The notes under the pieces are model-generated. The model was not told where the DNA came from. It was given only the letters and a program-made list of their open reading frames with translations, and searched no databases. From NCBI GenBank assembly GCA_963930655.1, contig OZ005608.1, positions 992,001 through 1,056,000 of the forward strand: DNA of 64,000 bases, in the 5' to 3' direction. Position 1 is the stretch's first letter. Each line of letters opens with the position of its first letter. Source of the DNA: Myrica gale. Taxonomy: Eukaryota > Streptophyta > Magnoliopsida > Fagales > Myricaceae. Positions 1 to 16,705 of the stretch are shown in pieces. Position numbers and translations under genes: made by a program.

Positions 1-3000
1 CCCAACTAAATCAACCAAATGTGAAAATTTTCTTTTCAGATCCGTGTCATCATCAGTTAAGTCATATGGCTGTAAAGATGAGTCACTCGAGGAATCAGAG
101 TTCTCACTCGCATTATCATCATCGTCTCTATCAGAGACCAGTTCATTATTCAGAGTCACTGGATCAATGATCTCATCTGGATCAACAAACTTAAAGTCCG
201 ATAACTTCTTTGTTTTACTCTTCACATTGTTGCTTATCCCATCATTGGCTTTAGAGTTGAGGTCTCTTTCTGGCGCGAAGCTAGATGTTTTACCTTTCTG
301 GATATCTTTATCTGTGCAATCTAAAATATCCAGGTTCCCTTTTCCAGGGTTAGCCAACCCAAACTCCCAGCCAATAATGTCACCACTGCAACTATCATCA
401 AGGTATAGTGGATTTTTTGGGTCAATTACTTTAGAGAACACTAGAGCAACACTGCTAGCCATTCTCCGAACCAAATGAATAGGGCTTTCCAGCCTACCTG
501 CCAGCAACAAAGACAAGATGTAAGTGGAGAATTGCCAGCCAGCTGCATTGCAGGCACACAAACAAAAAATTGGGAAACAAGCACCTACAGCTAACTCCTT
601 GAAGAATCAAATGCATCACATCTTTAGTCTCATCTAGTTCCTCTTTAGAGATCTTCTCCAAGCAAAGGCCTATAGCTGCAGACACATCTAAAATTAATTA
701 AGGGGCAACATAATTTGAAAAAACATTCCTCCAATGCAACAGGGCTTTTTCCGGAAGAAAAATTGACATAGGATTTTTATGTCCTTTAGATTAATTTAGA
801 CGTCCAAAACTTGTCCTGTTCTTGAAATTTAATGTAAAAAATTGTTGGAAGTTTCAAGTGGGAAGGGTAAAAGGAATGGCAAAGGATACAAATTTGCTCC
901 TCCATTGAGGCTGATTGCACAAACTCCCTCTTAGACCAGACTGCTAGCAGATGCTGCAAAGTTTCTAAGAGACCATGGATATTATGACCTTTTGTGAGTG
1001 AAGTAGCATCTGGTGGGCATTCAAGAACAGCAAATTGAAGGATCCATTGCAGGCAACAGATAGGAAATGTTTTCCAGAGTAAAAATTTGTCAACAAACAT
1101 GGACCTGAGGGAAAAATAAATATAAAAATCTTTATCTGGAATCAAACGAACAAGAAAGTTGTGTCCTCGGAAATGAATTGAAACAAAGAAAAAAACTGCA
1201 CTCGCTCCCTGTAAAAAGTTAAAAACAAAAAATTACCCACCAAAAGAAATAGTTAAACAAAAACTTACTATCTCATTTAACTTCATTCTCCAATGAAGAC
1301 AGCCTTAACGTCCTGTTTTGTCTGAAGGGCTAATCCAGGAAACAAAATGGCTGCGAGAACTCTTAAAAACTTAAAAATTAATCTATGAAGTCCATTGAGA
1401 TTTTAGCACACGTCCCAATTGACTGGTGTGACAGGCATGCCTCAGGTTCAAAAGTGTCCACCGATGTGTGACACTATTTGAACACCTAGAGGTATTCAAC
1501 TTTATCGAATTCAACAAACAGTTCACTTTTTCACTGTTGAGGAACATGAATATATAAGTTACGAAGGTATTAACTCGAACTTAATGTTTCTTAACAAACA
1601 AACTAAGCAAATCTTGGTGCAATTGCTGAAATAAAGAACCCTGAATCCTTAACATTCGGCACTACCATGCTGATGTCTATGAATAATAAAATTGAAACCA
1701 AACCTTGTAGTCAAAGGTCCAAAACCCGGAAAAACAAAAGGGGATTCTGCCTGCTCTATTAGGATCGATACTTGAGAAATTTCAGGCAGCATTGTTAAGT
1801 TGCAACATGTTCTCCCATACCAAAGCAAAACAAGGAGGAAACTATCTAGAAGGAAGCATCTAACTATCACTGGCCTGAATTACAGCAAATTGATAAAACA
1901 AAAGTTCTATATGGTGGATTGCAGTTTCTATTTCATATTCTACATATACACACCTACAAACAGAAAATGAGAGGGAGAGAGAGCGAGATAGGGAGAGGCT
2001 CAGAGGTACCAGCTCCGCTTGACCGTGGAAATTAACTATGAAACATGCTTACTGACCTTACTGATGTCTGATGGATAGTAGTTTGATGAAACAATAACCA
2101 AAGTATCCAGTAAGCTTCAATATCGCTTGCATGTTCAGTTGCTAAATGATGCAGAAGCTGCTCAGACATTCTTTCCACAGCATAGGGATCTTTGATTGCT
2201 TCAATCATCTTCAACCAAAACTGGGAACCAGGGTCTGACTTGAATTTATTGGCAACATCTGAATCAATGTTTGTCGATAAAAGACTCCGAACATGCCTGA
2301 GAACTCGTGGGGATATTTCACTCAAAAGAACATCTGCAATAAGAAGAAACTTGAACTCTTGGGTTGCAAATTTAATACTTCTGGGCTGGGCAGGATGGAA
2401 GAGAAAATCAACGACGACTATTACACCCAAAAGCAAAATCAACCAAAAAGCTTTTAATTTAGGACAGCCCTCAGAATAGCTAGTAAGACTAGCCAGTGTG
2501 ATTCAGAGACAATTACCACCTAAGGACATTGATGACAGTATAAGTGAAGAGTAAGAATCTGTAGTCAGCAGCCAACAGATTTCACAGAGTCCTAAGCCTC
2601 GTCAGCAGCATTTTATCACATACACCGGTCGGGGAAGTTTCTTCTATTCAAATATGCAAAGTGCATACAGGCAGACCTAAGCATTTCTACAGATTGTCCA
2701 TACATAACCCCAACAACCAAAATTTCTTCCCGTAACCGCTTGTCCAAGTGTTTCAATCAGTTAGACTTATTCAAATTAAGATATAAGGATCAGGATTTCA
2801 ACTCATCACAATAAAAAGGGCTACTCTACCATCATTTATTATCCTTAGTAACCAGTTTCCAATCAAATGGAATACAATATACTGGAAAACAGAAAAAAAG
2901 CAACCTATCACTTGTATGAAAAAATTTCTGAATTGTCTTACCTAAAGCACAATTGCAACCCCATACCACACATTCATAAGTTTCACTACCTTTAGCTGTA

Positions 3001-5752
3001 TGCCATTTTTAATAAAAGCTCCTAATGAATATCTACAGCAGAATTTAACCATACCTACCCCCCCTCTTTTAAGACACCGTCGCATATAACTACAGGAGGT
3101 GCACCGGAACCTCTAAGAAGTAAAAAGGTATACATCAACCAGAATCATGAAGAAGTAACAAGGTGTGCATATTGAATTAACAACTGAAAAAAAGACCTAA
3201 CAGTTTTAGCACCACCCATCTCAGCTATTCTATTGTTTGAGAAACAGATACTTCATCAGGTGATTACTTCTTGAGAAACCAATGCATACATACAAACGAA
3301 CACACACATAAACATATTGGGATTTTAGCGCTTCACAATGTTTAAGCTACCTGCAGATCCACGTCGACAAATGCGAGAAAATGTTTCGCCAACAAATAGC
3401 AAGGCACCACCCATGTCACTTTTATTGAATATAGTTTTTTTATCTGATGGAATCTCCTCCCTTTCTTCTGCTAGGGAAAGAAGTTGAATGGTAATCTGCT
3501 TGAAGAACGAGCTATAGGATTCTTGTGAAGAATCAACAAAAAACTAAGGGCAGTGAGACGAAGTTTGATATGGTTTGTGTGTGCATATTAAATAGCTAAA
3601 ATTTTTCAAGATCAAACAAGTACAAACTACAAAAGGAACAATAAAACACTAAATATGTAGATAACTTCTAAATTAAATCGTGAAAGCAGAAATTCATCCA
3701 TGCTCCTATATTACTATTAAATGAACCCAAGCGAAATCCGACAGAATAGAAATAAGGATACTGTGATGAAAGTGAAATAGGGGCTCTCAACCGAGCTTTG
3801 TCAGGAACAGATGCAACTATCTGTGCCAGCCTAGCTACAGTTGGCTTTGACCATTCACCAATACAATCTTCAGACTTGCAAAATTCTCTTGCCATCTGGA
3901 GCACCCCATCATTTTCCAGCAAGCAGAGTACAAGTAATCTGTGATAATCATAAAGGAAGGTATAACAGAGCGACTATTAGTAAAAAACTTCAGTTCTTAT
4001 GGTACAATCCTTGGACAAAAATGCAGTTCACACACACAATTTGGTTTGAGATATATGTGAATGACATAGAAAGGTGAGCATGATATACAATGTCTAATCA
4101 GGTATGTGCAACCTTAGCTACAAAAAGGTGTCTGTAAAAACAATATAAGCAGATGTCCACCCCCTACCTTTCAGTGTTCGTGTGGACAGAGTTGAGATCA
4201 TGGCCATCACTTGCATTCTGCTGTAGACAAGGAACCAAGGTCTGAACCACCTCAGTGACAAGCCCTTCGACAAAGAAAACATCATAGACATGTACACGTG
4301 CCGAAAGAGGGAAACAAGTTAACCAATTGGAAGCAAGATCTGCATGAAACAGCAATTGTATAAGAAACGACAGACTTGCATCACAAGCCTGCCAGAAGAC
4401 AAGGAAAATAACTTTATAAAAGAAGGCTAAATCCTCATCAAGCATGAGTGGAAGAGCAAGATACAATATAACTTTAGAAAAACCATTCTCGTATTATGTT
4501 CTAAAGACCCTCAAGCTCAGGATGTCACCTAAAGGCTTGAGAGTATACACTTTTTACAACTTTGTAAATCTGCAAGATATTTCTCTACCCAACGAGGAAC
4601 TTCTCTAAGTTCTAAAATCTATGGCTTCAATGGCAAGCCTGAAGATCCAAGTATCAGATAGATATAGCCCGATTCTCTTAAAAAAAGGCAGATATTTTTG
4701 TCCTTTCTTTGTTGGCATATAAAGAATTTTTTTAAAAAAAGCTAAAGATTCCACTTTCCCAAATGTATCCATTCTGCAGAAAATTTCTTTCGGCCAGTCT
4801 GAAATTGATTCCCTCCACTTCTAATTTCATGCACTTTGATCTTTACAAACCAGTAGCCAATAGATAGAAAGAAACCAACCTAATTACTTCCTAATTGTGA
4901 CATAAGCACAAGATGATATGCGTATGAGGCAATCAATAAAATTACCAAGTAACAGAACCCGAGACAATGTCGGATATGCAGCACCCCGGTAGAACACTTG
5001 CCACCACTCCCGCCTCTCTTCTTCAGGAGGGACCTTGGCACTAACGACCTGCACACACCACGAGAACAAAAAAGCAACGGAAGAAATGAAAATATCGAAC
5101 TTTCAAGAAAATTATCACAACCCACATTTTCTTGAAAGCCCCATGTAAAAAAATGCGCAAACCTGGTCTCTATAACGCTGATCAATACTACCTGCAATTC
5201 CAGAAATGCATAAAAGTGAGCCAATTTTGCATATATCAAACAAAGAATAAAAAATGAAACAAAATTCAAGAAGAAAAGCTGTAAAATATCAAAACCTCGA
5301 ACCTTTACCAGGTTGGGCATACGATTCTCAATAATATAGCTTACACGGCTACTAACATTAATATATCCGAGTTATTGATTCCTTTTTCTACATAGAAAAA
5401 TAAAGTTCGATTCTGTTCACACAAATATTTAAAACACAATCCTACGAATCCAAATAGTAGACTGAGAGTCGATTAAAGCGATAAGAATTGAAAAGTTCAG
5501 GAACTTCGGCTTCTTTTCATGCAGAAATCCTACGAAAAAATCAGAGGAAATAGAAAGTGAACATGTGAGAGATCGGGACTGACCTGGGAGAAGAGAGGGA
5601 TAATCGAGAGGGAAGAGAAGAACAGCGAGGGAGTGAAGTGCGCAAATCACTTGGTCGACGCGCTTGGCGTTCTTTATGGCCGAGATTACTTCCCCAACCT
5701 TGTCAAGCACTGCGGCCTCGAGTTCTCTCTTTCTCTTTGAAGCGTCCTGCAT
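1..5752 (-). CDS. TELO2: TELO2/TEL2 telomere-length-regulation family protein, 3' end outside window
   Basis: TEL2 works with TTI1/TTI2 as an HSP90 co-factor that stabilises PIKK kinases (TOR, ATM, ATR); the Arabidopsis homologue is, from memory, the embryo-lethal gene EMB2423. Ten exons read in phase: 5752-5584, 5191-5163, 5048-4946, 4339-4168, 3938-3762, 3511-3351, 2333-2057, 1104-890, 687-589 and 497-1, giving 633 codons. The start MQDASKRKRELEAAV is the first ATG of an open exon. No enzymatic motif is expected: the fold is alpha-helical repeats. The last visible exon holds the best family marks, a conserved RRMASSVALVFSKVIDP helix, then an acidic Ser/Asp stretch (NELVSDRDDDDNASENSDSS) and QPYDLTDDDTDL, matching the human linker SDLDSDDEFVPYDM. 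That linker is a known CK2 target in animals; use here is inferred. The C-terminal domain lies left of base 1. All introns seen are GT-AG and no break was found. Confidence 0.87.
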
Positions 5753-6150
5753 GGTTCACGAGTGATTCGGTTTCTCTTTCGCTGCCAGGCGACGGCTGAA
5801 GCAATGTTTCGGTGGTAAGGGGTAAGAGAGCCGAGCTAGAGGATGAACGTCGTTTCCAAGAATCGAAATTGTTTGAAAATGGGGCGGATTCCATCCCGAT
5901 GGGACCCATCCGGATGGGATGGGTCCTGATCCAACTTCTTTAAATCAACGGTACAGAGGCTTGTCAGGAAAGAAATTCAATCCAGACCGACCCGAGACCC
6001 GGCTCCCCTCCCATTGATTTAATCCGAAAATATTATAGCGATAACCAAATCGTTTGCTGAAGTCGAAAATATGTATTGTGGCGGAAATTTCAGTCATTAG
6101 CGACCTTTTACGACGCAATACACTTGTGAGTGTTTTTTTTTTGTTTTTAA

Positions 6151-6668
6151 GGGAAATACGATATTTGGTCATTAAGGGCATGTTCGTTTAGGAAGAATCC
6201 TCAGGATTCTATAACCAAACATAATTTTTCACACCACATAAATATAACTACAACACGCATACCAATAAAGTTAACATCACATAAAAATTCTCAAAACACA
6301 AAAAATCCTCAGAATACACCTTAACCGAACACACCCTAAATTTTGAGCATTTTTAAGTTTTTGTCATTAAATTTTATTTTTTATTTTGATTACTTTTACA
6401 ATTTGGTCACTAAATTTTGACCATTTTTATAATTTGGTCTTTTCGTTAAATATCCGTTAATTTTTAACATAGTATAAAGCGGTCGACCGGTACAATTTAC
6501 CGTTGCCGCAACGGCAAACAAACCGGTCGACCGCTATTCCGATTAAAAAATTTAACGAATGTTTGACGGAAAGACAAAATCGTAAAAATGGTCAAAACTT
6601 AGTAACCAAAATGTAAAAAAAAAAACGCAAAAGTGGTTAAAATTTAGTCAACAAAAATCAAATTTCCT
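6151..6668. mobile_element. Foldback MITE with palindromic core
   Basis: The left arm starts GGGAAATACGATATTTGGTC and the right arm, read in reverse complement, starts AGGAAATTTGATTTTTG. The arms can be followed inward for about 170 bases each to a central palindrome containing GCGGTCGACCGGT on one side and ACCGGTCGACCGC on the other (about 6478-6533). Both arms repeat the phrase TTGGTCACTAAATTTTGACC in diverged form. No coding capacity. The left arm is interrupted by a separate MITE. Outer borders are approximate and I could not fix a target duplication. Confidence 0.7.
6176..6336. mobile_element. Tourist/PIF-Harbinger-type MITE, 161 bp
   Basis: The ends are inverted: GGGCATGTTCG on the left and CGAACACACCC on the right, flanked on both sides by the trinucleotide TAA (6173-6175 and 6337-6339). 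A 3-bp TAA/TTA duplication with GGG...CCC ends is the hallmark of PIF/Harbinger elements. It sits inside the left arm of the surrounding foldback, so it is the younger insertion. Non-coding. Confidence 0.82.
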
Positions 6669-6883
6669 ATTTTTTAAGGTTAACTTGAGGATTTAACTCA
6701 CAGGGCTGTAACTACAAACTCTGGGACGGTGACGTGACGACAACTGTGTAGAATGCGGTGCGTTTCGTTCTCCCGGTTTCTATTCCTCTTTAAACGACAC
6801 GCGGCGGACTTAACTTCGTATTTTGTTGCTTCCCTTCGGCCTTTCCCCTGTCTCTCTGAGCCTGCTGTAACACTTCAGAGTCC

Positions 6884-12024
<5,141 letters not shown>

Positions 12025-12132
12025 TATGATTTATCATGTAATGTAGCAAAAATTTTGAACCCTGTGTTTAGAAGTTCTTATAGTGCAACTCCCTGTAAGT
12101 GATCCATTTGAGTAATTTGAGTGAGTAGTATG

Positions 12133-13377
12133 TGATCGATACAAAACTGCAAGTGCACAGTATCATAGTTTTATAGTAAAGTGATGAGAAGAGTGTAGTC
12201 CTCTCACTTTTGACAAGTATCAAAATTATACTAATCTCAATTTTATTTAGAAAAATATAACTTGTAATTGCAAACTGAAATAGTAATCAAAACAAGTAAA
12301 CAAAAGGAATTATTCAATGAAAAATTTGATGGGAAGAAATTAAAACTTCTAGGAAACCGATTTCACCTAGCCCCTCGATATGCTTTTCTTATCTAACTAA
12401 TTGAAGTAAAATCTCTAAGTTTGCTAGCAAGATTTCTTAAATCATCTAAATACCTCTTTCGATGGTCAATTGGACCAATTCTTGAATATTAGTCACACAT
12501 GAATGTGCAAATTAATAAACAAGAAAGCGCATTAAGAACAATGATTCCTTTCTCAAAACTACACAAGTTCTTCTAGGTCTTTCGATCCTATAATTGCCTA
12601 TGCTAAATTATCCATGGGTCTATTCTATAATTTCTTCTTTCGAAAGCAAATCATAAAACTCAAATCATCTAATTGAAGGTCAGTCAATTAAAAGCAATGA
12701 GATAAGAATAATTCAAACAAATAGAGAAGAGATTTACTTCAAATTAAAATAGAAAATCAAGCATAATTGAGACTAGATAACAATCGTTCTCCTAGAAGGA
12801 TAAAGTTTAATTCATGCTGGAATTAAATTCAACCAAGAAAGAAACTTTTGCATCCATCGTTTTTCTCTAAAAAAATATAAAAAAATTCAAAAATTACAAA
12901 CTAGAAAGAGTCTCTTCTTCTCCTGCAATCTGACGCTCCTTTTTCTTCTTGAAAAAATCTGTTACTTACCCACTCCCTGAAAATCTGCAGCCTATTTCAA
13001 ATTTCTCATCTTGTTTTTCTCCTCATTTTTCTGCTCTTTGTTTCAAACCAACCAAGCCAACAACCCATTTGATTCTGCCAATCTGATTTGAACGAGAGAG
13101 CTCCACGATGCCCTTTTGTCTCCCAAAATCTTCTCCACTTTTCTAGAACTTAGCTTCTGTACTGTATGCTTGAAGATTTAAAAATTGAAGTTGGGCTTTC
13201 GTAGAAGTTAGGCTTAGTCGTAATGGGCTGTCAAGATGTTTTCTTCATTTCCTTTGAAATTGAAACAAAATATAAATAAGTGAGAATGAAGTCTTAAACC
13301 CAACAAAAATAAATAATATTGAACTAAAAACTAAAATTAAGAGGTGATTATATATAAAGAATTTATGTAAATCATCA
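12133..13377. mobile_element. Solo LTR of an LTR retrotransposon, 1,245 bp
   Basis: The segment begins TGATCGATAC, ends AAATCATCA (TG...CA termini) and is flanked by an exact 5-bp duplication GTATG (12128-12132 and 13378-13382). Length, termini and duplication fit a solitary long terminal repeat left by recombination between two LTRs. No coding domain lies inside. The superfamily cannot be told from the LTR alone; the length favours a Ty3/gypsy-type element. An intact short duplication suggests moderate rather than great age. It lies between the ends of ELP3 and the start of the HemW-like gene. Confidence 0.72.
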
Positions 13378-13802
13378 GTATGCCTGGTCTGAGGTCTGTC
13401 AATTTTGTCATTCATTCCCCGATAGTCTCTACGCTTGGATTGGGTTTCTGGTGTATTCTCGTATAAAAATGGTTCTTTCGGTTTTCAGCGGATACCGGCA
13501 ATAAAATTAAAGATTAAAGGTGGCAACTCGAAATTGTTTAGACAAAAAGAAAATTGGGCACGCAAGTTTAGCTTTGGGTTTGTTATGAGACCCACAAACG
13601 CACTTGGGCCTGTTCGAACTTCCCTAGATCAGTCTCGACTCAAAAGCCTTCTGGATTGTCGTTTTGTCTAGGGAATGGAGAAGAGCACAAGCCAATAAAG
13701 CCACCGATAAACCGGACGGATAAGAAGAGACGGATCAAGAAGACAAATAAATACTTTCATCTTTCATTCTTTTGTTTACAAGCCATTATCGTCATCACAA
13801 TT

Positions 13803-15304
13803 ATGCTTAAATCAGCGTTCGCTCCTGTTTTCTCAATCTTCCCCGCAAAACCCAGGACTCCAAAATTGGTGTGCCGTGCCATAATCAACGCTTTCTCGCA
13901 CAGCGAACTAACTGTTCGACAAAATGCCTCGCCGGACACCCTCACCACTAACCCACGGCCAGAGCTTCTCCCAACTTCAGCATACATCCACCTACCCTTT
14001 TGTCGAAAGCGCTGCCACTACTGTGACTTCCCAATTGTCGCTCTCGGCTCTGTTAAGCAGACAGCTGACGACCCGCGAGTGTTAGATTATGTACAGTTGC
14101 TTTGTAGAGAAATTAATGCGACAAGGGTAGACTCTGGGGCTAACCCTGCTCTCGAAACAGTCTTTTTTGGGGGTGGTACGCCTTCACTTGTGCCACCGTG
14201 GCTTGTATCGTCGATTCTTGAAGTTTTGAGGTTGAAATTTGGATTGAGTTCAAATGCTGAAATATCAATGGAGATGGACCCTGGGACTTTTGATGCTAAG
14301 AAGATAGAGGAGTTGATTGGGTTGGGAGTGAATAGAGTGTCTTTAGGAGTTCAGGCGTTTCAAGAAAACTTGTTGAAGACGTGTGGGAGAGCGCATGGTT
14401 TGAAGGAGGTTTATGAGGCTATTGGACTAGTTGCATCATGTGGGGTTGAGAATTGGAGTATAGATCTTATTTCATCTCTTCCTCACCAGACACCGGAAAT
14501 GTGGCAAGAGAGTTTGATGCGTACAGTTAAGGCGCAACCCACCCATGTGTCCGTATATGATTTGCAAGTCGAACAAGGCACAAAATTTGGAAACTTGTAA
14601 GTGATAAAGTCAGTAGTTAACATATAAATTTGTAACCTTTTCGTGGATTTAGACTTGAAATTGGAGCTGCTCGCAGGTACACACCCGGGGAGTTCCCTTT
14701 GCCTTCTGAAACGCAGTCAGCTGATTTCTACAAAATGGCTTCAAGAACGCTTTCTAATGCTGGTTTTAACCATTATGAAATTAGCAGTTACTGCAAGGAA
14801 GGTTTTTCGTGCAAGCACAACCTTGCGTATTGGAAGAACAAACCTTTCTATGGTTTTGGCCTTGGGTCTGCTAGTTATGTTGGAGGATTGAGGTTTTCAA
14901 GGCCAGCGAAGATGAGAGAATACTTGGGTTATGTGCATAATTTAGAAAATGGGGTGGTGGGCAGCCGTGGAAATGGTTGTACCGAAGCCAAGGATACGGC
15001 CATGGATGTTGTGATGCTCTCTCTCAGAACTGCAAGAGGCCTAGATCTCAAGTCTTTTGGAGAAGCTTATGGTGACTCTCTTGTTTTCGCCCTTTTGAAT
15101 GTCTATAAACCTTATGTAGAAAGCAGGCATGTTGTTTGCTTGAATGAGAACAGTATAGCTATTAGCGCGGATGAATTTGAGGCTGCATTGTTGAATGAGG
15201 ACACGATCAAAAGGAGGCTGGCTTATATTCGGCTAAGTGATCCAGATGGTTTCCTTCTATCAAATGAGTTGATATCCCTTGCATTTGGGGTAATAGCTCC
15301 ATAG
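13803..15304 (+). CDS. HEMN1: HemW/RSAD1-like radical-SAM protein (annotated HEMN1 in Arabidopsis)
   Basis: Two exons, 13803-14596 and 14677-15304, encode 473 aa. The radical-SAM motif CRKRCHYCDF has cysteines at 67, 71 and 74 that would bind the 4Fe-4S cluster, followed by FFGGGTPSLV (SAM-binding GGGTP at 123-127) and the C-terminal HNLAYW motif (312-317) with YGFGLGSASY. Position 76 is Phe where true coproporphyrinogen dehydrogenase HemN carries a fourth Cys; CxxxCxxCxF plus HNxxYW is the signature of HemW, a haem-binding protein proposed as a haem chaperone. The first 60 residues lack acidic residues early on and could be an organelle transit peptide (inferred). An upstream in-frame ATG at 13656 exists, but the Met at 13803 starts the plausible transit peptide. 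No break seen. Confidence 0.92.
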
Positions 15305-16705
15305 CCCGACTATCCTTCATCGGAACCAGGGGTTGGGGAAGTGACCAGCAGCTACGCTCACCGTTTGAGAAGAGCCAGCAGCATAGCCCCACTAATGAGT
15401 CTCTAAACTGTGGAGATTGTTTGGTTAAGGGGAAAGTACAACTTGCAAAGGATCCCAGTTGCGATATGGCGTTGTGAAGGGGAGTTGCAAAAAAATAAGT
15501 AGTCGAATCTGAGTAAGAACCAGCTTTACTTGAAAAACATTTGCTTTGTGCTGATGAAACAAGAAATTCAAAGAACGAATAATAGTCTGCTTTATGAGCA
15601 AAATTCAAGGCAGCGCATGACAGGGTATGAACTTGCGTAAAAAGACAGCAGTCGTCTGACAGTTATTGTCGTTTATCTTCAGCAGGACTGGACAAGCGCA
15701 TATCAAAGTTGAATAGAAACAACCGGATTGCTTTAAGAGCATCCATTTTGGGATTATGTGAAGCTGAGTACAGTCTGCTATGTAATGAAGTTGATGAGTA
15801 AAAATGATCCAGTTACAATCAATTGCTGGATTTGATAATGTTCAAGAATTTTCTAACTTTGTACGTGACAGTAAGACGTTCGTTTCGTGATTTGTAAACA
15901 AGCGACGCCCGTTTTTACAACCTTCACTGGCAAAGACAAAAGACCCTGCAAAATGCTATTTCTAGCATAATGTATACGCCAAGAAAAAAAAAGTATACGA
16001 ATAATTGTCAATGACACAACCGTGTTTCCTAATTTCGGAAGCCAAAAACATTTTCTGCCCTGCTTGTGTTAAAAACATCGTTCGAGTACATTGTATGGGT
16101 ACGTGCAAAGGTGCTGTATACAAAATGGGAGCCTGCAGATTGCCATTTGTCAGATGCATAATCATCTAGTTCTGAAAATTGACGCAGCAGGGCAAGAACT
16201 AGATGGCAGACAACACTTAAGCCAGAACAAGGATCAAGAAAGGGGTCCAATGGAAAAAGTTCGATTCCAATAAAAAGAAGATAATGAACGAAATTCAATA
16301 ATATATCTTTATCGTTTCATTAACAAACGGATCCTTATCAGGGGAGCTGAAGGTTACACAAGCAAATGGAACTCTAGCTAGGTTGTCCTCCCGGTACGTT
16401 GAAACATCCCAAACACAATTTCTTTCCTTGGCCTTTAGTGACAGCTACAGATTTACACAGCATTCTATTGGAAGAAAGTGTTGAAGTACAATAAATGTTG
16501 CCAGTTCACCTACTGATGATTGACATAGCCTAACCTGCAGCTAAACAACAATTGAGCAGGACAATATCATTGAGATGAAACTACAGGAAATTTAATGCTA
16601 TCATAGATGGAAAATATATGAGGCTTGTTAAACATGACTTCATAATCAACGGACTCTATTACTGTATTTTCTTATTGTATAAGAAGTGTCCAAATAGATT
16701 ACCAG
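15305..16705. other. Tail-to-tail spacer
   Basis: Convergent 3' regions of the HemW-like gene (+) and the zinc-finger gene (-). Several short open frames exist here but none shows a protein family, splice-consistent extension or biased codon use. I see no repeat ends or RNA gene. Confidence 0.5.

Larger units (their letters stand above)
5753..6883. other. Divergent TELO2/ELP3 spacer
   Basis: The spacer separates the start codons of TELO2 (-) and ELP3 (+), so it should hold both promoters and 5' UTRs. About half is mobile DNA (foldback with nested MITE, listed separately). Bases 6720-6883 are GC-richer and pyrimidine-rich before the ELP3 ATG, typical of a plant 5' UTR. I see no clear TATA box for either gene, in keeping with housekeeping genes. 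Confidence 0.5.
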
